DNA of 34,962 nt, taken from NCBI GenBank assembly GCA_037481655.1, contig JBBFLF010000026.1, positions 1 through 34,962 of the forward strand, given 5' to 3'. Below the pieces are notes generated by a model that saw only the letters and a program-made list of their open reading frames with translations, searched no databases and was not told the DNA's origin. Both the position numbers and the translations under genes were made by a program. The DNA comes from Desulfobaccales bacterium (GTDB taxonomy: Bacteria > Desulfobacterota > Desulfobaccia > Desulfobaccales > 0-14-0-80-60-11). Of the stretch, positions 23,481 to 30,799 are shown piece by piece. How positions within the stretch are numbered: the stretch's first letter is position 1; each line of letters begins with the position of its first letter.

Positions 23481-24278
23481 CGTGGCTGTGGTATGGGTGG
23501 AGGCCGAAGTCTGGGTCTGACCCGGGCCCTCGGCCCGGCGGAAGAAGGTCAGACGAGGGGCAGGCAGGCGGTCGGGGAGCTTTTGCCGGGCAGAGGAGAG
23601 AAAGGCCACGAATTTCTTTGTGAGATCGGGGTCGAAGAGGCGCCCAGCCTGGCTTTCGATCTCGGCCAGGGTTTGAGCCGCGGAAAACCGCTGCCGGTAT
23701 GGGCGGTCGCTGGTCATGGCGTCATAGACGTCCGCCAGAGAGGTGAGGCGGCAGAGGAGAGGAATCTTTGAGCCGGCGAGGCCCTGGGGATAACCGGTGC
23801 CATCCCAGCGTTCGTGATGGAGGAGGATAATTTCCCGCTCACCCGGGGTGAGATTGAGGGGTTCAACGATGAGGTCGCCGATGAGAGGATGCGTGGTGAT
23901 GATGGCCCGTTCTTCCGGGGTGAGGGGGCCAGGCTTGTTGAGAATGGCATCGCTGATGCCGATTTTGCCGATGTCATGCAGAATCACGGCATTTTGCAAG
24001 GTGACAATCTCCCGGGAGCTGAGTCCCAGGTAGAAGGCAAAGCAGGTGGCAATCTCCGTGACCCGGAGGGAATGATGGGCGGTATAAGGATCCCGGGCGG
24101 CCAGGGTGCGGAGCAGTGCCTGGATGGTGGTGCTGACCAAGGTGGAGGCCGGGCTAATCGCCTCCCCCTCCCCCTCGGAGTGGGAAGGACCTGGAGAGGG
24201 GGGCTCAGGGGAAAATTTCGCCTTCCCAGGCGGGAGACTTGAGATGGCCTGAAGTTTGCTATGGACCAAAGTAGGCAT
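23472..24278 (-). CDS. HD-GYP domain protein, probable c-di-GMP phosphodiesterase
   Basis: A 268-residue soluble protein. After a Pro/Ser-rich N-terminal tail (about 1-45), residues 50-225 form the HD-GYP domain. It shows the metal-binding HDIGKIGISD (H101, D102), upstream HHSLR (H68, H69), HHERWDGTGYPQGL (154-167) and LADVYDAMTSDRPYR. All hallmark residues for hydrolysis of c-di-GMP are visible, so it is probably active. It lies 12 bases after a stand-alone receiver gene on the same strand; the pair resembles a split version of RpfG, in which receiver and HD-GYP are one chain. The ATG at 24278 has a poor ribosome binding site, consistent with translational coupling to the receiver gene. Confidence 0.92.
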   Translation of the reverse strand: MPTLVHSKLQAISSLPPGKAKFSPEPPSPGPSHSEGEGEAISPASTLVSTTIQALLRTLAARDPYTAHHSLRVTEIATCFAFYLGLSSREIVTLQNAVILHDIGKIGISDAILNKPGPLTPEERAIITTHPLIGDLIVEPLNLTPGEREIILLHHERWDGTGYPQGLAGSKIPLLCRLTSLADVYDAMTSDRPYRQRFSAAQTLAEIESQAGRLFDPDLTKKFVAFLSSARQKLPDRLPAPRLTFFRRAEGPGQTQTSASTHTTATKV

Positions 24279-24290
24279 CGGCAGGCGCTG

Positions 24291-24893
24291 TCAGACTCTG
24301 TGCTTCAAGGTGTGGAATTCCGGCTCCGACAGCAGACGCTCTTGATAAAGGAGGCGCAACCGTTCGAAGTCTGGACCCGGGGGCTGAGAAGGCCTGGCCG
24401 GCGACGCTGCCGGGGGCGGGGGGATCTGGCCTGGCGCCTCCGGGTTGGCCCCGGCAAGACGGGCCGACAGGTCCGCCAGTCGGCCCAGGAGCGCCTGATT
24501 TTCCTGATAGAGGGCCAAGAGGCGGGCGGCGTTGACCACCGCCACCTCGATTTCCTGTAACTTGAAGGGCTTGCGCAGATAGTCGTAGGCCCCTTCCCGG
24601 ATGGCCTGGATGGCGCTGTCGATGGAGGCATAGCCTGTCATGATGACCACCAGGGGCGGGGGCTCCCGGCGCCGGGCGGCCCGCAGCACCTCCAGGCCGT
24701 CGGCCACGGGCATGATGAGGTCGGTGACCACCAAGGAAAAGTCGTTCTCCTGGAGGGCAGCCAGGGCCTCGCCGCCATGACGGGCCAAGGTGACCCGGTG
24801 ACCCCGGTGCCGCAAAAAGGCGGCCAAGGCCTCCCTGAGCGTCGGGTCGTCTTCCGCCAGGAGAATGTCCAGGGTGAGGGGGCCCGGGGCCAC
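24291..24893 (-). CDS. Stand-alone response regulator receiver protein
   Basis: A 200-residue protein with a canonical receiver domain (about 7-125): acidic pair E14/D15/D16, phospho-acceptor D58 in VVTDLIMP, T86 in VIMTGYAS and K108 in YLRKPF. A helical extension (about 120-145), a Pro/Ala-rich linker and a 25-residue tail follow; no DNA-binding or enzymatic output domain is visible. A GTG start is used, with GGGAGA nine bases upstream. It precedes an HD-GYP gene by 12 bases and probably signals to it by protein contact. The frame stays open some way upstream of the GTG, so an earlier start or a lost upstream domain is possible. The cognate kinase is not adjacent. Confidence 0.88.
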   Translation of the reverse strand: MAPGPLTLDILLAEDDPTLREALAAFLRHRGHRVTLARHGGEALAALQENDFSLVVTDLIMPVADGLEVLRAARRREPPPLVVIMTGYASIDSAIQAIREGAYDYLRKPFKLQEIEVAVVNAARLLALYQENQALLGRLADLSARLAGANPEAPGQIPPPPAASPARPSQPPGPDFERLRLLYQERLLSEPEFHTLKHRV

Positions 24894-25081
24894 GACGCGA
24901 GTTCTCCCTTCTGCTTCAGACCTTGGCAGGCGGGCCGGAAGGTGGCCCGGACGCCGGCCTCGGGGGTGATCTCCTCCAGGGCCGGGGATGCTTCCTGCCT
25001 CACTTATCGGCGTGGCAGAGGGAGGGGATTAAAACCGGCGGCCTTGTAAAGGCAGGCCAAGGGGGTATTGCCAGGGGGGAG

Positions 25082-25729
25082 TCAGAAGAAGTCAGTGAGG
25101 TAGGGGTTGTTTTCCTTTTCCGCCGCCAGGGTGGAGGGAAAGCCGCCGCCGTAATCGTGGCCCGGCCAGATGCGGGTGTCATCGGGCAGGGGCAGGATCT
25201 TGTCCGCCAGGGAGCGGATAAGCGCTTCCAGGGAGCCCCCCGGCAGGTCGGTGCGGCCGGCGGCTTCCACAAAGAGGGTGTCGCCGGTGAAGAGGTGGCC
25301 GGGGAAATAGAGACACAGGGAGCCGGGGGTGTGGCCGGGGGTGTGGAGCAGGAGGCCCTCCTGCCGGCCTAAGGGCAATCGGTGGCCGTCCTCCACCGGC
25401 ACATCCACCCGGGTGAGGGGCGGAAAGCCTTCCCGGCGGGCCTCCTCCTGCATCTCCGGACGCCGGAAGAACTCCCAATCCAGGCGGTGCATGACCACCG
25501 GGGCCCCGGTGGCCGCCGCCCAGTGCTCGTTGCCGGCGGTGTGATCGGCATGGCCGTGGGTGTTGAGGATCCAGCGCAGCCGCCAGCCCTCCTGGTGGAG
25601 CCGGGCCATGAGACCGGGGGCCGGCCCGCCCGGGTCCACCACCAGGGCTTCGCCGCTCTCGGGACAGACCACCAAGTAGGTGAGGATCTCCAGGGGTCCC
25701 ACCTTTTCCGGGAGGATGATGAGCTCCAT
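25082..25729 (-). CDS. MBL-fold hydrolase, glyoxalase II-like
   Basis: A 215-residue cytoplasmic metallo-beta-lactamase-fold protein. The zinc motif THGHADHT gives H58, H60, D62 and H63. Further ligands are H133 (TPGHTPGS), D150 (FTGDTLF) and H191 (PGHDYGG). The length and motif spacing match the short glyoxalase-II-like thioester hydrolases (YcbL group) rather than beta-lactamases or RNases. Substrate is not determined by sequence; hydroxyacyl-glutathione or another thioester is likely. The ATG follows GAAGG. It lies 188 bases upstream of the receiver gene on the same strand. Confidence 0.9.
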   Translation of the reverse strand: MELIILPEKVGPLEILTYLVVCPESGEALVVDPGGPAPGLMARLHQEGWRLRWILNTHGHADHTAGNEHWAAATGAPVVMHRLDWEFFRRPEMQEEARREGFPPLTRVDVPVEDGHRLPLGRQEGLLLHTPGHTPGSLCLYFPGHLFTGDTLFVEAAGRTDLPGGSLEALIRSLADKILPLPDDTRIWPGHDYGGGFPSTLAAEKENNPYLTDFF

Positions 25730-25846
25730 GACAAAACCTTCAAAGACTGGAGGGCTAAGGATCAGGGGGTTTCCCTAGGGTGCCGAGGAGAGGGTCTCCG
25801 GCGGCGCTCCCTCCCGAGCTCCGGGGAGGTTCCGAACCGGCCGGAG

Positions 25847-25888
25847 GGCCAGCCGCCTCAGTGGCCCGCGGCCGTCGTGGGGCTGGCC
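25847..25888 (-). other. Long-loop inverted repeat between the coiled-coil and MBL genes
   Basis: GGCCAGCC (25847-25854) and GGCTGGCC (25881-25888) form a perfect 8-bp stem separated by 26 bases. It lies in the 225-base gap after the coiled-coil gene (which ends at 25955 on the minus strand) and before the MBL gene. It may mark a transcript end. No T run is visible. Confidence 0.3.
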
Positions 25889-25954
25889 TGGAAATCCCTG
25901 GCAACCTGAGCCGGTCCTGACGCGGTCGCCGGGTGGCTCATCCCCGGGGTGCCC

Positions 25955-26509
25955 TCACTTGCGCAGGTATTGAAAGATCATCTGCTGATTGCGCAGGGCG
26001 TAGAGCTGGGCCTTCACAGCCTGGAGGTGGGCCAGCTCGTATTCCGCCTTGGCCTGGCGCTGCAAAGCCAGGCTGGCGTCGTTTTTGCCTTGGCGCTCCA
26101 GCTGCTCTGCCTGCTTTTCCTTGTCCGCCGCGGTCTTGAGCAACCGCTCGGAGGCGGCCAGGGCGTCCTCGGAGAGCTTTTTGTTGATGGCCTCCTGCTG
26201 CAGCTCCTTTTCCGTCAGGAGCCGTTCCGCCTGGGCCGGGCCGCACTCCTTGGTGAGGATGGTGAACAGGGCGTTGGCCTCTTTGAGCAGGGTCTTGGCT
26301 TCGGCGGTGTATTTGGCGTTCAGCTTCTTTTCGGCGCTGTCCAGGAGGCTCACGGCCCGCTTGTAGATAATGGCGTGATCCGGGCCACAGGCCGGCTTTG
26401 CGGCGGGCGGGGCCGCAGCCGGGGGCGGCGGAGACTGGGCCAAGGCCAGACTACAAGTGAACGCAAGAAGAACCAGCAGCAGACAGCAGGACAGATATCT
26501 GGAGGGCAT
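25955..26509 (-). CDS. Secreted coiled-coil protein of unknown function
   Basis: A 184-residue product with a signal peptide (about residues 1-24, ending SLALAQ), then a Pro/Ala stretch with one cysteine (C41). The rest, about 45-184, is almost entirely helical, charged and alanine-rich, with a second cysteine at about 89. It resembles periplasmic coiled-coil proteins in general, but I recognise no family. AAGGAAGGA provides a strong ribosome binding site. It starts 22 bases after the 83-residue gene and is probably cotranscribed with it. A scaffold or cell-wall-spanning role can only be guessed from the coiled coil and the upstream L,D-transpeptidase gene. Confidence 0.75.
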   Translation of the reverse strand: MPSRYLSCCLLLVLLAFTCSLALAQSPPPPAAAPPAAKPACGPDHAIIYKRAVSLLDSAEKKLNAKYTAEAKTLLKEANALFTILTKECGPAQAERLLTEKELQQEAINKKLSEDALAASERLLKTAADKEKQAEQLERQGKNDASLALQRQAKAEYELAHLQAVKAQLYALRNQQMIFQYLRK

Positions 26510-26531
26510 AGAACGAGATCCTTCCTTTAGA

Positions 26532-26783
26532 TTAATGCAGGCCGAAGGTCTCCGCGATGACCCGCTGGAACCGGGGGCGATAAATCACATCAAAGGCAGT
26601 CTCTTTGCCGGGAAAGAGCTTTAAGGCCTGGGTCCGGACATTCTCCACCACCCGGGTGGCCTCCTCGTGGGTGTAGCGGCCGGCCCGGATCTCCTGGAGA
26701 GCCAGGTCCACCAGAAATTTCAGATAACGCAGCTTGCGGTTTTCTTCCCTGACCGCCTGGGGATCTGGATATGGCCGCTCCAT
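26532..26783 (-). CDS. Small cytoplasmic protein of unknown function
   Basis: An 83-residue protein without signal peptide or membrane helix. The sequence is mostly helical and has a well-ordered look: NRKLRYLKFLVDLALQEI (about 15-32) then ALKLFPGKETAFDVIYRPRF (about 53-72). I recognise no named domain. GTGAGG lies before the ATG. The gene sits 173 bases after the L,D-transpeptidase and 22 bases before the coiled-coil gene, all on the minus strand. Its even composition and good ribosome binding site support it being real. Confidence 0.75.
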   Translation of the reverse strand: MERPYPDPQAVREENRKLRYLKFLVDLALQEIRAGRYTHEEATRVVENVRTQALKLFPGKETAFDVIYRPRFQRVIAETFGLH

Positions 26784-26956
26784 GGCGCCTCACTGCCTTG
26801 GCAGGGATGCGGTGCCCGGGTGACCCTTCCGGCTCACATTTCCCGGGGTAGGGAGCGGGTCCCCGGATCGCGGCCCTGCAGCCTGTCCAAAGGACCTCCT
26901 CCGGGGAGGTCATCTGAAGGGCAGGGTCCCGGAATTCCCCTTCCCCACCCGCCATT

Positions 26957-27937
26957 TCATTCTACCTTCCGGTCCCGGGGCTGTAAAGGCAAAAGGCCCA
27001 TCTCCCGGGGCGTGGGGGACTCCGCGGTGGTGCTGCCGGAGCCCGGCGCCGGGGTGAGGGAGATATCCGTGGCGATGCCCTCCCGGGCTTTCACCACCTG
27101 GGCCGCCTTGTCCCAGTCGATGCGGGAGGTCAGGCCATGGGCGGCGGCCGCAGTTTTCACCGTTTCCAGGGGCTTTTTCTCCCTCCCGTAGATGTCCGGG
27201 TGCACCTCCAGATAGACCCGCTCCGCCACCAACGCCAGCTTGACAGGCCGATAGATGATCTTCACCGGCGTTCCCACCTCCACTTGGGGGAAGAGCTGGG
27301 CGATCTCCTCGGGGAGCATGCGGATGCAGCCATGGGAGGCGGAGGTGCCGATGGACCAGGGGCGGTTGGTGGCATGGATGCCCACCCCGGGGGCTGAGGT
27401 CCCCAGCCAGTATTCCCCCAAGGGGTTATTGGGCCCTGGCGGCACCCGCTCCAGCACTTCCCGGCCGCTTTCCGCCATTTCCTCCCGGATGGAGGCGGGC
27501 ACGATCCAGGTGGGGTTTTTGGCCTTGTTGACGATGCGGTAGTCCCCGGTGGGGGTGGGCCAGCTGCGGCGCCCCACCGCCAGGGCGTAGCGCCGCTGAT
27601 AAACCCCCTGGGCAAAATGATACAGGGTCAGTTCCGGCAGGTTGATCAACAGACCGTGGTCCAGCTCGGTGGGGATGATATGGGTATTGTTGACGGTCAG
27701 GGTCATCCCCTTTTTGAGGCGGTAGGGTTCCGAGATGCCATTGTGCCGGGCCAGCACCTGCCAGCGGACCTGTTTGCGCAGGGCCAGATGGCTCAGGTGG
27801 ACGCTTTTTTCCACCACCACCTCCTCCACCCCGCCGCTCAGAGTGGAGTACAGCGGCAGGGGAGGGGGGGTGGCGACCACGGGCCGAAAGAGGGAAAGCA
27901 GCACGAGCGCGCACACCGGGAGAACCAGGGGCCACAT
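26957..27937 (-). CDS. L,D-transpeptidase (YkuD family)
   Basis: A 326-residue secreted enzyme. A signal peptide (about 1-22) is followed by a LysM-like segment (about 44-90, WQVLARHNGISEPYRLKKG) that would bind peptidoglycan. The YkuD catalytic domain (about 96-230) has IHATN (H188) and the active-site SHGCIRM with H202, C204 and R206. These enzymes make 3-3 peptidoglycan cross-links or attach lipoproteins to the wall. The C-terminal 90 residues are a low-complexity extension. The ATG follows GAGGTGA. It begins one base after the preceding phosphatase-family stop, so the two are translationally linked in one operon with dGTPase. Confidence 0.93.
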   Translation of the reverse strand: MWPLVLPVCALVLLSLFRPVVATPPPLPLYSTLSGGVEEVVVEKSVHLSHLALRKQVRWQVLARHNGISEPYRLKKGMTLTVNNTHIIPTELDHGLLINLPELTLYHFAQGVYQRRYALAVGRRSWPTPTGDYRIVNKAKNPTWIVPASIREEMAESGREVLERVPPGPNNPLGEYWLGTSAPGVGIHATNRPWSIGTSASHGCIRMLPEEIAQLFPQVEVGTPVKIIYRPVKLALVAERVYLEVHPDIYGREKKPLETVKTAAAAHGLTSRIDWDKAAQVVKAREGIATDISLTPAPGSGSTTAESPTPREMGLLPLQPRDRKVE

Positions 27938-27938
27938 G

Positions 27939-28700
27939 TCAGTAGGTCACCTCGATGAGATAGGGAAAGTGGTCCGAAGGATACCGGCCGTCTTTGTGGT
28001 CATGCAGGATCCAGGCCCCCGTCACCTGAAAGGGGGGGCTCACCAGAATCCAGTCGATGCGGCTGCCCCGGGGCTGGCCGTCAAACTGGTGCTGGGTGGT
28101 GGGGTCATCCCCCGGGGGATGGAGCACCCGCCAGGAATCCACCAGGGGACTGCCGGGGCCGGTGAGTTCCTGATACACCGGGGCGTCCGGCGGCTCATTG
28201 AAATCCCCCGCCAGGATGAGGGGGCGGCCCAAGCCGAAGAAATACTCCCGGATCATGCGGGAGCCCATGAGACGGGCTTCCTTGGAGATGTGGTCCAGAT
28301 GGGTGTCCAGAAAGAGAAACTTCAGCTCCCGGCCCCGCTCCTGAAAGAGACCGAAGGTGACCATGCGGGGGAAGGCGCTGTCCCAGCTCAGGCTGCGGTG
28401 GATGCGGGGCGTCAAGGAGAGCCAGAATTCATCGCTCTCCCCGGCGATGACCGTGGCGCTGCGGTAGAAGATGGTGGGATACTGGCAGGTGACGTCCACC
28501 TCCCGGTGGGCGATGAGGGGGAGGTAGCCGGGGAGGTGGGCCGCCAGGTATTCCAGCTGGGGCACAGTGCCCTCCTGGGTGGCCAGGAGATCCGGGGCGT
28601 GGGTGAGGATCACCTCCACCACCAGTTCTTTGCGGTACTCCCACCGATTGGGGCCGTCGGCCGGGTTGGCGAAGCGCAGGTTGAAGGTCATCACCCGCAT
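27939..28700 (-). CDS. Endonuclease/exonuclease/phosphatase (EEP) family protein
   Basis: A 253-residue protein from the ATG at 28700, chosen because GAGGTGG precedes it and because MRVMTFNLRF is the canonical first strand of the fold. An upstream in-frame GTG at 28757 lies inside the dGTPase gene. Catalytic positions are all visible: N7, E43 (TQE), D132 and H134 (LDTHLDH), D166 and N168 (GDFNEP), D216 (SRIDW) and the D243-H244 pair (SDHFP). No signal peptide is seen. The fold covers DNA-repair nucleases, phosphodiesterases and sphingomyelinases; the substrate is not clear. It starts eight bases after the dGTPase stop and ends one base before the transpeptidase start. Confidence 0.9.
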   Translation of the reverse strand: MRVMTFNLRFANPADGPNRWEYRKELVVEVILTHAPDLLATQEGTVPQLEYLAAHLPGYLPLIAHREVDVTCQYPTIFYRSATVIAGESDEFWLSLTPRIHRSLSWDSAFPRMVTFGLFQERGRELKFLFLDTHLDHISKEARLMGSRMIREYFFGLGRPLILAGDFNEPPDAPVYQELTGPGSPLVDSWRVLHPPGDDPTTQHQFDGQPRGSRIDWILVSPPFQVTGAWILHDHKDGRYPSDHFPYLIEVTY

Positions 28701-28708
28701 GGGCCACC

Positions 28709-29872
28709 TCAGGCGAAGCGCAGGGGCAGGGGCTTGGGGAAGAAGAGCTCCTGGCACTGCCGCAGGAAGTTGGCATCGGTCATGGAGGCGATGAAGTCCC
28801 GCACCATCTCCGCGGGCTCGCTCTCTTCCAGGTAATCGGGGGCCATGCCGTCCAGAAAATCCCGCCAGATGGGGGAATGGCGCCGCTTTTGCCGCACATC
28901 TTTCAGAAAGCGCTCAAACAGATCGGCGCACAGGTCCCGGATCTTGCCGGTCTCCTGCTTGATGAGCGGGTTGTCGTAAATGCGCTCGTAGTTGAAGGCC
29001 TTGAGCGTCTTCAGGGCCTCCCCCACCTCGGGGCTGTAGCCCACGTAATTTTTCTCATAGCTGTGGGCGATGAGGTCGGTGACCAGGGCATAGACGATGC
29101 TGCCGTTGGTGGCCCCCAGGCGCTCCACCACCAAAGGCGGCAGGTCCTCCCGGCGCACCAGGCGGAGGATGATGGCATCCTCCAGGTCCCGGCCGATGTA
29201 GCTGATGGTGTCGGCCAGGCGCACCACGCAGGCCTCCAGGGTCATGGGTTTGAGATCGGCCTCGGGGTGGGCCAACTTGAGGCGGATCTCCCTCTCCAAA
29301 TCGTCGAAGCTCTTGTCCCGGACCGGCGCCAAGCGCTCCAAATGGCTTTCGCCGTCATGGCAGAGGATGCCGTCCAGCACCTGGAGGCTCAAATTGAGGC
29401 CCCGGCCGCCCTTCTCCACCCGGTCCAAAAACCGCACCCCCTGGAGGCTGTGCAAGAAAGGGCCGATGCCGTGGGCCTCACAGAGCTCGGAGAGGATGCG
29501 CTCGCCGTCGTGGCCGAAGGGAGGATGCCCAATGTCGTGGCCTAAGGCGATGGCCTCCAGGAGATCCTCATTCAGCCTCAGGTAGCGGCCGATGGTGCGG
29601 GCGATCTTGGAGAGGAGCTGGACGTGCAGGACCCGGTGGCTGATATGCTCATTCTCCACCAGGTAAAAGACCTGGGTCTTGTCGATATAGCGGGTGTAGG
29701 CCCGGGAGTGCAGGATGCGGTCGGCATCCACCGCAAAGTCCAGGCGATGCCCCCGGGAGATGCGCTCCTCGAAGCGCCGCCGCCGGGCCTGGGAGCTTTT
29801 GGTGGCATGGGGCGAAAGCCAAGCTTCCTCCTCGCGGTTGAGCTGCCGCCGCAATTCCCCCAGGTTCACCAT
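28709..29872 (-). CDS. dgt: Deoxyguanosinetriphosphate triphosphohydrolase-like protein (HD superfamily)
   Basis: A cytoplasmic HD-domain enzyme, 387 residues from the ATG at 29872 (an in-frame start at 29920 would add 16 poorly conserved residues). The metal-binding residues are H55 with R57 (ILHSRAYTR), and H112-D113 in ALGHDIGHPPFGHDGE. The first half, with HRVLHVQLLSKIARTIGRYL, matches bacterial dGTPases, which hydrolyse dNTPs to the nucleoside and triphosphate and thereby shape dNTP pools. It is shorter than the 505-residue E. coli Dgt and belongs to the type 2 group. It leads a tight operon with the EEP and L,D-transpeptidase genes and has a strong promoter. Confidence 0.93.
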   Translation of the reverse strand: MVNLGELRRQLNREEEAWLSPHATKSSQARRRRFEERISRGHRLDFAVDADRILHSRAYTRYIDKTQVFYLVENEHISHRVLHVQLLSKIARTIGRYLRLNEDLLEAIALGHDIGHPPFGHDGERILSELCEAHGIGPFLHSLQGVRFLDRVEKGGRGLNLSLQVLDGILCHDGESHLERLAPVRDKSFDDLEREIRLKLAHPEADLKPMTLEACVVRLADTISYIGRDLEDAIILRLVRREDLPPLVVERLGATNGSIVYALVTDLIAHSYEKNYVGYSPEVGEALKTLKAFNYERIYDNPLIKQETGKIRDLCADLFERFLKDVRQKRRHSPIWRDFLDGMAPDYLEESEPAEMVRDFIASMTDANFLRQCQELFFPKPLPLRFA

Positions 29873-29961
29873 GGTGTGCCATCCCCCCGGGAGACCCTGC
29901 CCCTGCCGCCCGGGCCGCACCCTCCATGCCGGCCCTTTGCCTGCCCGGGTCTCCTAAAGGC

Positions 29962-29990
29962 ATCATACCACAGCCGGCCCTGCCTCTCAA
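29962..29990 (-). promoter_or_regulatory. Sigma70-type promoter for the dGTPase operon
   Basis: On the minus strand a -35 TTGAGA (29985-29990), a 17-base spacer and a -10 TATGAT (29962-29967). A TG one base before the -10 gives an extended -10. The start would lie near 29955, with a leader of about 80 bases to the ATG at 29872. Confidence 0.6.
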
Positions 29991-30161
29991 GGCGGGAGGC
30001 CGGGGAGAAAAGGGCTCATTTCCGGGGAAAAATGAGGTAAAATAACTCAAAGGCAGGCGTGGTCGCCAGCCCGTGCCTCCCGGCCAGCGCCTGCTGCACC
30101 GCCCACTCTCACTTGAGGCTCCGGCGCGGGGCATCCCGGGGCCGCGGTCCGAGGAGGTTCT

Positions 30162-30443
30162 ATGGTCAAGGTCCTGCTGGAACGGGAGATCAAAGGGAAA
30201 AATGTCAAGGAAATCGTGCGGCTGCTCAGGCAGATGCGGGTGTTGGCCATGCAGCAGCCGGGCTACATCTCCGGGGAGACCCTCCATGCGGTGGACGATC
30301 CCAATTATTACCTGGTGATCAGCTCCTGGGAATCCCTGGAGGACTGGGAGAAGTGGCTGAAAAGCCCGGAGCGCCAGAAACTCCAGGCCGAACTGGACTC
30401 CTACCTCACCTCCCCCACCCGCCTGCGGGTCTTCACCTACTGA
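30162..30443 (+). CDS. Small ABM-domain (antibiotic biosynthesis monooxygenase-like) protein
   Basis: A 93-residue ferredoxin-fold dimer-type protein. The ABM signature is visible as MQQPGYISGETLH (about 30-42), YYLVISSWESLEDWEKWLKS (about 49-68) and RVFTY at the end. The ATG has a strong GAGGAGG ribosome binding site. Members include quinol monooxygenases, heme-degrading enzymes and stress-response proteins. No heme-binding or other residue that would settle the activity is evident here. It is a single gene, divergent from the dGTPase operon, with a hairpin following its stop. Confidence 0.88.
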   Translation: MVKVLLEREIKGKNVKEIVRLLRQMRVLAMQQPGYISGETLHAVDDPNYYLVISSWESLEDWEKWLKSPERQKLQAELDSYLTSPTRLRVFTY

Positions 30444-30799
30444 CCGACATCATCAGACCGGAGGGGCTTGGCCTTCCCGCAGCCCCTCCTCTTCCCCTGC
30501 CCCCATACCCGGCCCCAAAACTTAAGGGGCTCACGAACGGCTTTTTTCCCCACTTTTCTCCTTCCTCCAGGATTTCTGTAAAGTTTCCCGGGCTCTTAAC
30601 CGAGACAGAAGATAACGGGCTGGGCTTGGATGCCGGTGGAGGACTGCCCCAGGCCCTGCAGCCGCCGGCCTGCCCGACGAGAGGACCCCGGTCTCAGTCT
30701 TGGGCTGCCGCCAGGTGGTTGTCTGACGCCGGCCCGGATAAGGGAGGGGTGGGGGGACAGCGCCTTTGGCCGGGGCTTTCACCTCCTCACCAGGGAAGC
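30444..30799 (+). other. Intergenic stretch of about 355 bases before the hybrid kinase
   Basis: No gene is visible. The first part holds the ABM-gene hairpin (30460-30489) and a small GCCCC/GGGGC stem (30512-30530) followed ten bases later by a T6 run (30542-30547), so this is probably a termination zone. The first hairpin and its C-rich tail loosely resemble a decayed copy of the 3'-end repeat. The rest is a leader for the kinase without a convincing promoter; a longer open frame from 30059 reaches into this region but lacks homology before 30800. Confidence 0.45.
30460..30489 (+). terminator. Hairpin after the ABM-domain gene
   Basis: GGAGGGGCT (30460-30468) and AGCCCCTCC (30481-30489) form a perfect 9-bp stem with a 12-base loop, 17 bases after the ABM stop codon. 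It is followed by a pyrimidine tract (TCTTCCCC). Termination or 3'-end protection is likely. Confidence 0.5.

Noticed and set aside
30059-30799. N-terminal extension of the hybrid kinase frame through the ABM gene region
   Set aside because: It overlaps the ABM gene in another frame, has low-complexity composition and no domain; the ATG at 30800 has a ribosome binding site and precedes the first membrane helix.
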